Source: Candidatus Omnitrophota bacterium
Lineage (GTDB): Bacteria > Omnitrophota > Gorgyraeia > Tantalellales > Tantalellaceae
NCBI GenBank assembly: GCA_014728045.1
Contig: WJMH01000012.1
Span: 127,239 to 191,238, forward strand
Direction of reading: 5' to 3'
Length of the DNA stretch: 64,000 nt
Shown here piece after piece: positions 54,401 through 61,393 of this stretch. How positions within the stretch are numbered: position 1 is the first letter of the stretch; every line of letters starts with the position of its first letter. A model generated the notes under the pieces. The model was not told the origin of the DNA. It made no database searches and worked only from the letters and a program-made list of their open reading frames with translations. A program made the translations under genes and the position numbers.

Positions 54401-56498
54401 GGTCAAGGAAAAACTTCTTCTTCTCCTGGTGAAGAACAACCTTGGCGAGAAAATGGAACTGACAGACCTTACGGATACATGGTCTGAGCTGGTCTCCGGG
54501 AAGATACCTGTGCCGGCGGTCTATATCGTAGAGATCAGGAAACTCCTCAATGAGCAGACACTCCTTCATCAGGAAGCGGCGGCAGAAGAGAAACGGAAGG
54601 CAGAGGAGGAAAAAAGAAAGGCTGAAGAAGCCAAACGCAAGGCCGAAGAAGAAGAGAAAAGGGCGCTGGAAGAGGCCAGGCGCAAGAAAGCCGAAGAGCT
54701 CATCAGGCAGGAGGCTTTAAGGGGTGTCAAGACCGCTGAAGAGGCCAAGGTGAGGCTTGTTCAAGTCAATAAAGAGATCTCTACCCTGGAGCGGAACGTG
54801 CAGCTTGAGAAGAACAGGGCCAAGCGTGCCGAGGCCGAGAAGCAGCTTGAAAGGGCAAAGAAAAAGAAGCAGTACCTAGAGGATTTCATGGATACTCTCC
54901 GGAAGCAGCAGGTCCCGCCCGAGGAAGAAGATAAGGACAAGGACCAGGTGCCGGATGTGCCGGATGAGGGCGCGTTTTACCGCCATACATACCCATGGCA
55001 GGATTCCTGGGGGGCTCATGAGTTCGTGAACCTGTTCCCGATGCCGTCTGAGCCGGTGATCGACCAGCTGGACGCGGTGGATGCCCTAAGCGATATGCCG
55101 ATAGCGGACACTCTTTCAGATATATATCCCGATCACCGTCTTCTTAACGCAGTTATAAGGGCTTCCATAGAAGAATTCCTCTACACGAAATTAAGGCGTG
55201 ACGGGGTGACCGTTTACGTGCTGGGCACCGACATCTGTCATAATTTCAGGGATCTGTATAACCATCTTCCGCGATCTAAAAAGAAGAGAGTGGAGGAGCT
55301 TTTCGAAAAATACTGTAAGGTGACCAATGTGCCTCCTTTTGCAAGGATGAACCTCTACCAGCGAGGGCTTGAGGCCCTTAAGAGGATCTCGGGACATGCC
55401 GGGAGGCGGCTGAATACGGTTTATGTTGTAAAGGGTTCGACGGAACTGGAGACACGTATCAATCATGAAATAGCCGAGATGAGGATCCACCAGCAGAGGG
55501 CGGCAGAACTTGCGGGTTATTCCTCATGGGATGAGGTGCCCGATGAAAAAACCGACAGAGACACGGCCATTGCGAGGCTTAAGGATACTCCGGGCTACAG
55601 GGAGTTCGCTCTGGCGGCGCATGAGATCGCCCAGGATACTTTCGAGGTCCCGAAAGGCAGAGAGCTCATTCCTGATGAGGTCTCATCATCCGAAAATGAA
55701 AAACTCGTGGATACGGCTAAATATTTCCATGAAGTCCCGATAGCGTCCCAGGAACAGAACAACGAAATGCCCGCGCCCATATTCAACATGGATATCCTTC
55801 TGGCCGCGGTGAACGCGATAACCCTTGGAATGGTTTCGCTATTCAAGGAAGAGACCATGAAAACGCAGAGCGCCATGACCGCTCCTACAGCGAGAGGGGT
55901 GGTAATATTCGCAGACGACCTCGTGGATTGTTCGGCCGTCTTTGATCTTAACCGTATGGCTGAAATAGTGGGTAAAGATGACAGTGTCCTTTCCAAGGTG
56001 GTGCTTTATGCCAGGGATCCCGCAAAAGGCGATATAGTCAGAAAGCTTATAAAGGACAGTAATCCCGAGGCAGTCGTCGAAACCGTACTGGAATCCGACG
56101 TCAAGGAACATTACGGGGAAGATTATTATTCGACGAGCCAGGTCGCTGCCGTGCTGCGCTATTCGATGAACAAGAAAAGCGGGCAGCTTTTCAGGAAACC
56201 CGATCAGATCCTGGGTGTTGTCAGAGGCCCCCTTGTCAACGGGGAGGATGCCGAGCAGATAGAAGAGGATCTTAGGTCGATGAACGTACCTGTTGTGGCG
56301 TTCGAGGATAACACCAAAGGTAATGTTTATTCGATTATGCAGGCTTTGGCTGAACTTGCTTCTGCGAGAACCTCGGGCAAGGCTCTTGCGGACAGACTTT
56401 TCATGGTATTGCCGCCGATGACGCGAATATCAGAAGCCCTGGAAAAGGAATACCGTACTTTCAAGGCCATGGTGGAAGCGCTTGAATCCGCAGCATAA
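48414..56498 (+). CDS. Giant exported multi-domain protein with an internal Ser/Thr kinase
   Basis: A 2694-residue protein. A signal peptide (1-27, ending VYANP) is followed by a domain of unknown type with a HEVSE motif at 323. A possible nucleotidyltransferase-like segment lies at 725-760 and a coiled coil at ~870-1055. A complete Hanks-type kinase domain spans ~1062-1480: G1076-QGGFG, K1098, HRD 1200-1202, D1246 in DLG and APE 1287-1289. One membrane helix (~1518-1541), a coiled coil to ~1682, TPR-like helices, another coiled coil (~2046-2166), and a C-terminal region with HEIAE (2351) and HEIAQ (2403) follow. All kinase catalytic residues are present. The size and the plan resemble giant Omnitrophota proteins. 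There is no Shine-Dalgarno sequence before the ATG. Confidence 0.88.
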   Translation: MRKLGVLKAIAIAVLFTFTVQNIVYANPDILTRKATGYTDTLAPVSRLQNYGVELASAMFLVKVASDILSRGDVQPDKLSAFIQDEPTFTPEIAKKLDLDRCEFSGDELRIVYNGNDGPFRINFYKKPDHIEGDMASAPGREEFCDIVLEIKVPQQEYAKGQDSAGKDEDAASGDEDIRSEKNDDVTGSSQGNTAAHEANKVWKRFLGILGGPFGRWKSRGILGVNDVIRPYWKNGRPRKGCVKSPDMPDIINILYNTGFSGIAQSILQNDYNMYVYDLGRPDFVKGVNTHYGIRTGSIHITKEEYDRLKKMGKYHLAARVVHEVSEIDSWREKADELIAEGKINGLGKVPIKYSSAWANGIRKWIKDNCDDSHTAHAQELDKEFHRRGVEHEIAILVNEILVRKDTMSVHEYSKAVKSLAGEFLKGKYKGMLTEPWKEQDPPSGIFKPIYTKTQKALQHFASKEEREFFLNALFLNASLELARSQNGGIDLIMASQESESYKGRLILKAVGTLREAVKEPEVIDSVTRAEIEGWINDLIEHAEVFSSKTKDILSQSFANLRKQISQKHRQKWTYGHSRDPQDILGAASQAGDPSSMGGDTSMGPLRYGLGMIGSSNLAQCITPQGSATTRIKDPSDVINLLGHYKNWGYRDIRDRSSSARASDSDQASSSKDTSSKPGKQATKYAYIARFRDESTFRERVTYACRSAVHLLKDPKILQLAGSRDFRVFYGSRSGYFQVDDTEKGYAHELDITLVVDGDKGLTEYNYSPEQLTKIVQEFSPQDRVTPSIRGVKIKVVGLNTLRLGLTSLIKGVGVTKKQIEDRAEMQRLFIQIYREDIQVAGENLVAQSNFALFEEEMPQFEQKYIQELVASLDRVVARRQELEAEKGTISVTELDSDEERKLSEIEVSLDSDYLREEELKQEKADVEKRRSQSEVKKKQLGVTFKYFEDYQERIKKGEEISHEEKSKYNQLVAKYNEERAQYLEEVEAISKEEGRISGEMQALRANIERKEKAADDLKKRKQRASQRRMAFDYQARHLDRHYELLCKRIEDAQFGHPLTRGVVISNRYRVMDKLGQGGFGAVYRVKDLQLDQEKAIKILLPTQHMTIAQRQQATLGFEREVTSLKKLGEANAPVPVIGDRFKYAGSEGFVMSLAKGITLEEMFHKIKKGELSLSAREKIVLMYAICKTVSRFHVEKYIHRDFKPANIIIPTNEDGSLSLPNIADGEQLLKSASFDAFVRKICVIDLGSAIPGQTSDKKETGDFKALTDRTIITGDNVIHGTPWYIAPEQAVPDHTNPISSKTDVYSLGIMFYRMFSRHFPRGESANRNDPVQIVLSHNSDEPITWLERMIESENINLKQQRLQNNLVDVKRLDAIRPKTREGEMSLTEKLARATKAERRLMIRNSQGELVWVKRVLEDEDNLMETLANIPGLTDEERDKIFNLVVQKVPVVDGFIEAIVHRMLIRKSIERPTAEEIARELEKYLTDRKDEMKYRPRGEKKSRGTVVRIAEWFQNHWTFFAVFLMMTAVGLAALVVWLYQLYDQAVKERAKAVQEVRIANREKKKAFEAKMQAEKDVKLAERRQEELLGERKAIESSLEILRKEKGSVEEQKASLLDQVKALSDKAKRAVELEGQLKELEAKVRSLNEKEDALKRREQELNKKIEESEARLDKAEEELEKHRRSLPGVFGDAKAAAANFEADEALRIIDNRLFWWTVNEDNIKQYSLGYDELSKILTDNGYIDKAIELENKRVDQSPRISRFIGGGSEEAKALFRAEGVKGKLKQLDLLWTKGDYPGARKYAESLLRDKVVTASKARVESIKGKLIEILLEEATLTKSSDLRKARTETAESLIKQLESDIGKNLYYAKLYLARGEYRSAVKYFGYHHNTWQKKSEEEGIAQGVKILREREAAYALLMQAVTYRQQAFTYKLKNDEDGVNVAAGAAYSLIEKLAKEYPKHNAILAWGIFIKGELLALQGKQPASGQEYKNAIGIARMVKEKLLLLLVKNNLGEKMELTDLTDTWSELVSGKIPVPAVYIVEIRKLLNEQTLLHQEAAAEEKRKAEEEKRKAEEAKRKAEEEEKRALEEARRKKAEELIRQEALRGVKTAEEAKVRLVQVNKEISTLERNVQLEKNRAKRAEAEKQLERAKKKKQYLEDFMDTLRKQQVPPEEEDKDKDQVPDVPDEGAFYRHTYPWQDSWGAHEFVNLFPMPSEPVIDQLDAVDALSDMPIADTLSDIYPDHRLLNAVIRASIEEFLYTKLRRDGVTVYVLGTDICHNFRDLYNHLPRSKKKRVEELFEKYCKVTNVPPFARMNLYQRGLEALKRISGHAGRRLNTVYVVKGSTELETRINHEIAEMRIHQQRAAELAGYSSWDEVPDEKTDRDTAIARLKDTPGYREFALAAHEIAQDTFEVPKGRELIPDEVSSSENEKLVDTAKYFHEVPIASQEQNNEMPAPIFNMDILLAAVNAITLGMVSLFKEETMKTQSAMTAPTARGVVIFADDLVDCSAVFDLNRMAEIVGKDDSVLSKVVLYARDPAKGDIVRKLIKDSNPEAVVETVLESDVKEHYGEDYYSTSQVAAVLRYSMNKKSGQLFRKPDQILGVVRGPLVNGEDAEQIEEDLRSMNVPVVAFEDNTKGNVYSIMQALAELASARTSGKALADRLFMVLPPMTRISEALEKEYRTFKAMVEALESAA

Positions 56499-56550
56499 TA
56501 TTCCCTCACGGACACCTTATCATCCAATATTCACCCACGATTTAAAAATA

Positions 56551-56579
56551 TTGTCCCACGATGGATAATATGTTAATAT
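56551..56579 (+). promoter_or_regulatory. Possible promoter with flanking direct repeats
   Basis: TTGTCC at 56551-56556 and TAATAT at 56574-56579 with a 17-base spacer, four of six matches in each box. CCCACGAT occurs at 56534-56541 and again at 56555-56562, 21 bases (two helical turns) apart. One copy overlaps the -35 region, as expected for a regulator-binding site. Confidence 0.4.
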
Positions 56580-56629
56580 TATATAGAATTTCAGGTGATG
56601 ATTTCCCGCAATATTAAGGAGGGATACCT

Positions 56630-57034
56630 ATGAGTAAGAAAGTCATGATCCTTTTGCTGATAGCTGCCGTCGTGACATCAATGGCCGTGGAGGAAAGTTC
56701 TGCCAGAAGTTCTTCCGACGATATCCTTAAGAGAGGTCTTCTCGGCGCGGGAGCGGGTGCCGCAGGAAGCGCCGCCGGCGGAGGTAACGTGGGGACCGGT
56801 GCCCTGGTGGGTGCTGGTGTAAATGTTCTCGGGGGCGCTCTTCTGGATTCAATGACCGAGGACAAGAGTCAGCCGGCTCCGCCGCCTCAGCAGTACCAGC
56901 AGCCGCAACAGTACCAGCAGTCTCCTCAGTCGGGTTATTCCGAGGGCTATGAAGCCGGCTACAGTAACGGCTACAAGAAAGGTTATACGGACGGTTATAA
57001 GGAAGGTTTGCAGGAAGGCTACAAGTCCAAGTGA
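56630..57034 (+). CDS. Exported glycine-zipper protein with a Gly-Tyr repeat tail
   Basis: A 134-residue protein. A signal peptide (MSKKVMILLLIAAVVTSM) is followed by a glycine-zipper segment (residues ~38-72, GAGAGAAGSAAGGGNVGTGAL) and a Pro/Gln/Tyr linker (QQYQQPQQYQQS). The last 34 residues repeat a GY-x-x-GY pattern (GYSEGYEAGYSNGYKKGY). The zipper suggests insertion in a membrane or oligomerisation. The Tyr/Gly tail may bind other surface material. GGAGGG precedes ATG 56630. It follows the giant gene and may be regulated separately, having its own possible promoter and terminator. Confidence 0.75.
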   Translation: MSKKVMILLLIAAVVTSMAVEESSARSSSDDILKRGLLGAGAGAAGSAAGGGNVGTGALVGAGVNVLGGALLDSMTEDKSQPAPPPQQYQQPQQYQQSPQSGYSEGYEAGYSNGYKKGYTDGYKEGLQEGYKSK

Positions 57035-57054
57035 TAAAGAGAGATCCGATCATG

Positions 57055-57100
57055 CAGGGGAATCCGCATTGGGAACAAGCGGGTTTCCCTGTTTTCATTT
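57055..57100 (+). terminator. Terminator after the glycine-zipper gene
   Basis: CAGGGG...TCCGC (57055-57067) pairs with GCGGG...CCCTG (57079-57091), with AA opposite TTT as a small internal loop. The tail is TTTTCATTTT. The histidine kinase gene starts about 50 bases beyond. Confidence 0.7.
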
Positions 57101-57152
57101 TACTATCCGAAAGACGAGCGCAGAACAAGTGCAACCAAAGGCGGTGCAGGGT

Positions 57153-58385
57153 ATGAAGAAGAAAGACAAGCCTGATAAGAAAAACAAAGACCACCAGAAG
57201 AAGGATTCCGGTGAAGCTTTAATGGGGCAGGGCAGGGCGAAAGCGAAAATGGAATGGCTTCTTGATGAAACGGACAACCTCCTGAAGTCACTGATAAGCA
57301 AGGAAAAAGAGATCATACAGACCGAAGACGCGCTTGTCGAGGCGATGAGGCGGTTCAGGGACCTTTTCGAGCAGTCCCCCATAGGCGTGGGGATACACGG
57401 GACCAGCGGGGAACTGCTTATAGTGAACAAGTCATACCTGGATATCTTCGGTGTTGACAGTTTCAAGGAGATATCCAGCCAGAACCTCTTCCGTGACCTT
57501 GACCTGTCGAAGAAGGAAGTGGACAGGATCAAGGAGGGGCATGTTTTCCAGCATGAACTGGAATATGATTTTGTCGGTGCGGATTACAAAACCGATCGTG
57601 AAGGCGTCGCGCATATACTGTTCACGATCTCGCCTCTTTTCAGGGAGAAAGAAGTGATAGCCTATATGGTCCAGGCACAGGATATTTCCCAGCGAAAACA
57701 GGCGGAGGAATCGCACCGTCTGGCTCAGCTGGGACGTCTTCTTTCGGACATGGCCCACGAGGTGAACAATCCCCTCATGATCATATCCGGAAGAGCCGAG
57801 CTGGCTTTGCTGGAGGGGGTAAAGGACGAGAAGATAAAGGACACGCTGAATGTCATACTTGACCAGTGTTTTCTGGCAAAGGATATAATACACCGCTTGC
57901 TCAGGTATTCCAGGATAGGTAAGATAGAGCGCACCCCGGTTGACATGTACAAGATAATCGACCTTATAACGAACATACTGCAGCATCATTTCCAGATGTC
58001 CAACATAGTCCTGGAGAAAGAGGTCGAAGAGGGGCTCCCCATGGTCATAGGCAACGAGAAACAGCTCCAGCAGGTATTCATGAACATAATCCGCAATTCT
58101 GCCGACGCCATGCCGGACGGGGGCGTAATAACGCTCAAGACCCATCGGCAAGGAAATTATATCCGGATCGACATCAGGGATACCGGTGAGGGGATGAGTC
58201 CCAAAGTGCTGGGCAGGATATTCGAACCGTTCTTTACCACAAAGCAAAAGGGCACTGGCCTGGGACTGGCGGTATGCCATACCATAATACAGGACCACGG
58301 CGGCAAACTGAAATACGAAAGCAAGATAGGTGAGGGTACAACGGCGACGATACTTTTGCCAGTTGAAAGCCGTCTCGAGGAGTAA
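57153..58385 (+). CDS. PAS-domain sensor histidine kinase (soluble)
   Basis: A 410-residue protein without membrane segments. A Lys-rich N-terminus and a short coiled coil lead into a PAS domain (residues ~65-185, FRDLFEQSPIGVGIHG to VQAQDISQRKQAEE). Then comes the HisKA helix pair with phospho-acceptor H202 (DMAHEVNNPLMIISG), the N box NIIRNSADAM, the G1 box DTGEGM, and the G2 box GTGLGLAVCHTIIQDHGG. It senses a cytoplasmic signal. The start at ATG 57153 has only a weak AGGG. The response regulator gene lies 19 bases downstream. Confidence 0.92.
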   Translation: MKKKDKPDKKNKDHQKKDSGEALMGQGRAKAKMEWLLDETDNLLKSLISKEKEIIQTEDALVEAMRRFRDLFEQSPIGVGIHGTSGELLIVNKSYLDIFGVDSFKEISSQNLFRDLDLSKKEVDRIKEGHVFQHELEYDFVGADYKTDREGVAHILFTISPLFREKEVIAYMVQAQDISQRKQAEESHRLAQLGRLLSDMAHEVNNPLMIISGRAELALLEGVKDEKIKDTLNVILDQCFLAKDIIHRLLRYSRIGKIERTPVDMYKIIDLITNILQHHFQMSNIVLEKEVEEGLPMVIGNEKQLQQVFMNIIRNSADAMPDGGVITLKTHRQGNYIRIDIRDTGEGMSPKVLGRIFEPFFTTKQKGTGLGLAVCHTIIQDHGGKLKYESKIGEGTTATILLPVESRLEE

Positions 58386-58404
58386 GTTCTCAGGGAGATG
58401 ATAA

Positions 58405-58764
58405 ATGAACACCATTCTGGTGATTGATGATGAGATACAGATAGTCGAAATACTTGAACAATTTCTGTCTTCTGAAGGGTTCAAGGTGGAAACAGCCTAT
58501 AACGGCCGGGAAGGGCTGGAGAAACTGGACGAATGCCATCCGGATATTATTTTGCTGGATGAGAAGATGCCGGAAGTTGGCGGGGCCGCTTTCAGGCAAG
58601 GCATGCAAAAGCTTGGCAAGGATATACCAGTGATAGTCCTGACCGGCTCTGTAGGAGTCGGTCAGAAGAAGGATAATAACAAGCAGGAATACGGGTACCT
58701 TCTCTTTAAGCCGGTCAGACTTTCCGATCTTAAAGAACTTATACTCGAAATACTTTCCCAGTGA
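58405..58764 (+). CDS. Single-domain response regulator
   Basis: A 119-residue receiver domain and nothing else. The acidic pocket is VIDDE (D8, D9), the phospho-acceptor is D52 (LLDEKMPEVGG), T81-type LTGS follows, and the conserved Lys lies in LFKPVR. With no output domain it must act by binding another protein or by passing phosphate on, as CheY or Spo0F do. It is 19 bases after the histidine kinase gene, its evident partner. The target is unknown, and the giant kinase encoded upstream is one candidate. Confidence 0.93.
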   Translation: MNTILVIDDEIQIVEILEQFLSSEGFKVETAYNGREGLEKLDECHPDIILLDEKMPEVGGAAFRQGMQKLGKDIPVIVLTGSVGVGQKKDNNKQEYGYLLFKPVRLSDLKELILEILSQ

Positions 58765-58814
58765 TATGCCGCTTCTCCGGTCAATGATACGCACTCCGCA
58801 TTTTAAGGTAACAG

Positions 58815-59981
58815 ATGGGAAAAAAACTCAGCACTAGAATATATACGATGGCCTTCGGCGGAAGCGGCATCGGCAAAATCGACGGTAAGGTATGCTTCGT
58901 GGAAGGCGCTCTTCCGGGTGAAGAGGTCACCTTTGACGCCGAGAAGGAGACCTCAAGCTATATCAAGGGCAGGGTAACGGAGGTGAAAAATCCTTCTCAC
59001 GACAGGGTCGATCCGGTCTGCAGGCATTACCGGGTGTGTGGCGGCTGCCAGTTGCAGCATGTCTCATACGCTAAAGAGCTGGCGCATAAACAGCAGCAGG
59101 TGGTCGAGCTTATCGGTAAAATAGCCGGGGAGCGGGATATCGACTGCTGCGATATTATAGCCTCGGACCGGGAATACAACTACAGGAGCAGCGTGACCCT
59201 GCATAAAAGCGGGACCGGGTACGGGTATTATGCTTCCGGAAGCAGGAAGGTGATAGATATCGATGAATGTCCGGTAGCCGCCGAGGCCATTAACGCCGAG
59301 TTGGGCGGTCTCCGCGGGAGCAAAAAGGATATCACTCTGAAGGCGGACCACCTAGGCAACGTCTGGAGCTCTGATAGATCTGGACACAGGTATTTTACCG
59401 ACAGATATTACGGAACGGAGATTGTTCTCTCGCCAAAGGCTTTTTCACAGGTCAACCGGCACATCGCCGAGAGAATAGCCCAAACTCTGGATGAGTGGAT
59501 AGCGACTCCGGACGGGGAAAGCACGTTTTTTGATGCGTATTGCGGTGCAGGTTTTTTCAGTTTTGTTCTAAAAACGGACTTTACCACGCGTATAGGTATG
59601 GATATCGACAGGGTGGCGATAGATTGCGCCAAAACGACCGCTAAAAAGTATACGACCAAAAACGCCAAGTTCTACAGAGCGGATGCTGCCGAAGAACTAT
59701 TCGGTCTGCTTGAGAGACACGATAGCTCCAGGAACATTCTATTAATAGACCCTCCCAGAAGAGGGGTTGAAAAAAAGTTCTTAGAAGCGATAGGCGCGCG
59801 GGATGATATAGCGGAAATATATTACCTTTCCTGTGATCCGGCAAGGCTTGCTAGGGATATAAAGATAATTGTTGACGGAGGATTGTGGAAACTGGGACGT
59901 GTCCAGCCCTTTGATATGTTCCCTCAGACCAAACACATAGAAACGCTCGTTGAGTTCGTCAAACAAGGAGGCAGGTCATGA
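58815..59981 (+). CDS. RlmD/TrmA-type 23S rRNA m5U methyltransferase
   Basis: A 388-residue enzyme. It has a TRAM domain (1-60), Fe-S ligands in CRHYRVCGGC (C-x5-C-x2-C) and the fourth Cys in IDECPVA, and a Rossmann methyltransferase domain with FFDAYCGAGFFSF (SAM loop), LLIDPPRRGVEKK (catalytic Asp-Pro-Pro region) and YLSCDPARLARD (nucleophilic Cys). The Fe-S ligands favour RlmD or RlmC over TrmA. It would methylate uridine in 23S rRNA. The last bases overlap the next gene by four (ATGA). Confidence 0.92.
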   Translation: MGKKLSTRIYTMAFGGSGIGKIDGKVCFVEGALPGEEVTFDAEKETSSYIKGRVTEVKNPSHDRVDPVCRHYRVCGGCQLQHVSYAKELAHKQQQVVELIGKIAGERDIDCCDIIASDREYNYRSSVTLHKSGTGYGYYASGSRKVIDIDECPVAAEAINAELGGLRGSKKDITLKADHLGNVWSSDRSGHRYFTDRYYGTEIVLSPKAFSQVNRHIAERIAQTLDEWIATPDGESTFFDAYCGAGFFSFVLKTDFTTRIGMDIDRVAIDCAKTTAKKYTTKNAKFYRADAAEELFGLLERHDSSRNILLIDPPRRGVEKKFLEAIGARDDIAEIYYLSCDPARLARDIKIIVDGGLWKLGRVQPFDMFPQTKHIETLVEFVKQGGRS

Positions 59982-60337
59982 AACTCTTAAAAGCACTTGC
60001 TGTTACAGTCTTTCTTGTGAGCCTGTGTACAGGCCTGGTTGTCGCGGAGGATTACCAGTTGTCCAGGGACCCCAGATTATCCAAGGCAAAGACCAGTTTT
60101 GAAAAGGGTCTTGAGTACCTGAAACGGGGCGACAGGGCCTTTAGCGTAAGGGCCGGGCGCGCTCAGAAGATGTATGAGCATGCGGAGGACTATATCCTGA
60201 AAGCGGAGTTCCTCTATAAGGAACTCGGACAGGAGCACGGAATAGATGTAACTAGTGAGGTCGCGACCTGCCGTGAATTGTACCGTGAGATACACGTTAA
60301 AGTCAATAAGGCCAGGCGCAAGACCCGTATGCGGTGA
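59978..60337 (+). CDS. Small exported helical protein of unknown function
   Basis: A 119-residue protein with a signal peptide (MKLLKALAVTVFLVSLCTGLVVA) and a mature, all-helical, strongly charged region (KAKTSFEKGLEYLKRGDRAF ... LREIHVKVNKARRKTRMR). The helices look like one or two TPR-like pairs, although no clear TPR motif is present. A cysteine lies in the signal peptide and one more in TCRELY. I do not recognise the family. It overlaps the methyltransferase gene by four bases. Confidence 0.6.
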   Translation: MKLLKALAVTVFLVSLCTGLVVAEDYQLSRDPRLSKAKTSFEKGLEYLKRGDRAFSVRAGRAQKMYEHAEDYILKAEFLYKELGQEHGIDVTSEVATCRELYREIHVKVNKARRKTRMR

Positions 60338-60348
60338 GAAGGTTTTAC

Positions 60349-60377
60349 TTTACGCTCAGGGGCTTTTCGTATATCAT
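60349..60377 (+). promoter_or_regulatory. Possible promoter for the aldolase genes
   Basis: TTTACG at 60349-60354 and TATCAT at 60372-60377, spaced by 17 bases (four and five of six matches). The AAAGGAG ribosome site of the aldolase gene lies about 45 bases downstream. Confidence 0.4.
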
Positions 60378-60440
60378 ATGACGGTAAAAAACGTGTCATA
60401 AGGATACGGTGCCTGAAAAACCAACAAAGGAGAAAAGAGG

Positions 60441-61391
60441 ATGTACAGGGATCAGATCAAGGTGCTCGACTGCACTATAAGGGACGGCGGTCTTATAAAC
60501 GCCCATTATTTTGACGATAAGTTCGTGCGGGAGGTCTACAAGGCCGTGACCTCTTCCGGCGTCGATTACATGGAGATAGGTTACAGGGCTTCCAGGAAGA
60601 TCCTTAACCCCGATGAGTTCGGCAAATGGAAGTTCTGCGATGAAGATGATATCAAAAAGGCCATAGACGGGATAGAGAGCAACACGAAGCTTTCCGTCAT
60701 GGTGGACGTGGGTCGCGTGACAAGGGATGATATCCTTCCTTGTGAGGACAGCGTGGTTGATATGATACGCGTTGCCACCTACGTTAAAGATGTCGATAAA
60801 GCCATAGAACTTGTCAAGGAAGCGGAAGCTAAAGGGTACGAGACGACCGTAAACATAATGGCTATTACCAAAGCTTTCAGCAAAGAACTGGACGAGGCAT
60901 TGCAGCAGATAGACCAGGAGACCAATGTCAAAGCGGTTTATATTGTTGACAGTTTCGGGCATCTTTACTCTGAGCCGTTACGTTATCTTATCGACAAGTA
61001 CAAGAATTTCATTACCAAAGCCGAAGTGGGCGTCCACGCGCACAACAACCAGCAGCTGGGTTTCGCGAACACGATAGAGGGGATAATCCAGGGCTGCAAT
61101 TTCGTTGACGCCACCATATACGGTATCGGAAGGGCGGCCGGCAACTGTCCTCTGGAGCTTCTGCTTGGTTTCCTTAAGAATCCCAAGTATAAGCTTGCCC
61201 CGATAATGGACGTGATAGCGAAAGAATTCCTTCCCCTGAGGCAAAAGATAGAGTGGGGATATATCATACCCTATGCTGTTACCGGTATGTTCAACGAGCA
61301 TCCGCGCGTGGCCATGGAGCTGAGGCAGACCGATAAGAAGGATGATTATCTGGAATTCTATAAAAGCATGGCGGCTACGGAAATAGATTGA
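60441..61391 (+). CDS. DRE-TIM metallolyase (HMGL-like aldolase family)
   Basis: A 316-residue TIM-barrel protein. VLDCTIRDGG at the start is the DRE-TIM signature (D-x-T-x-R-D), where the Asp and a later HAHNN (H-x-H) coordinate a divalent metal and Arg stabilises the enolate. VGVHAHNNQQLGFANTIEGI and GIGRAAGNCPLELLL match the 4-hydroxy-2-oxovalerate aldolase/HMG-CoA lyase group. The reaction is likely to be cleavage or formation of a 2-keto-acid C-C bond, but the substrate is not evident. It is directly followed by a KDPG-type aldolase gene, so both may act in one keto-acid pathway. Confidence 0.82.
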   Translation: MYRDQIKVLDCTIRDGGLINAHYFDDKFVREVYKAVTSSGVDYMEIGYRASRKILNPDEFGKWKFCDEDDIKKAIDGIESNTKLSVMVDVGRVTRDDILPCEDSVVDMIRVATYVKDVDKAIELVKEAEAKGYETTVNIMAITKAFSKELDEALQQIDQETNVKAVYIVDSFGHLYSEPLRYLIDKYKNFITKAEVGVHAHNNQQLGFANTIEGIIQGCNFVDATIYGIGRAAGNCPLELLLGFLKNPKYKLAPIMDVIAKEFLPLRQKIEWGYIIPYAVTGMFNEHPRVAMELRQTDKKDDYLEFYKSMAATEID

Positions 61392-61393
61392 CG

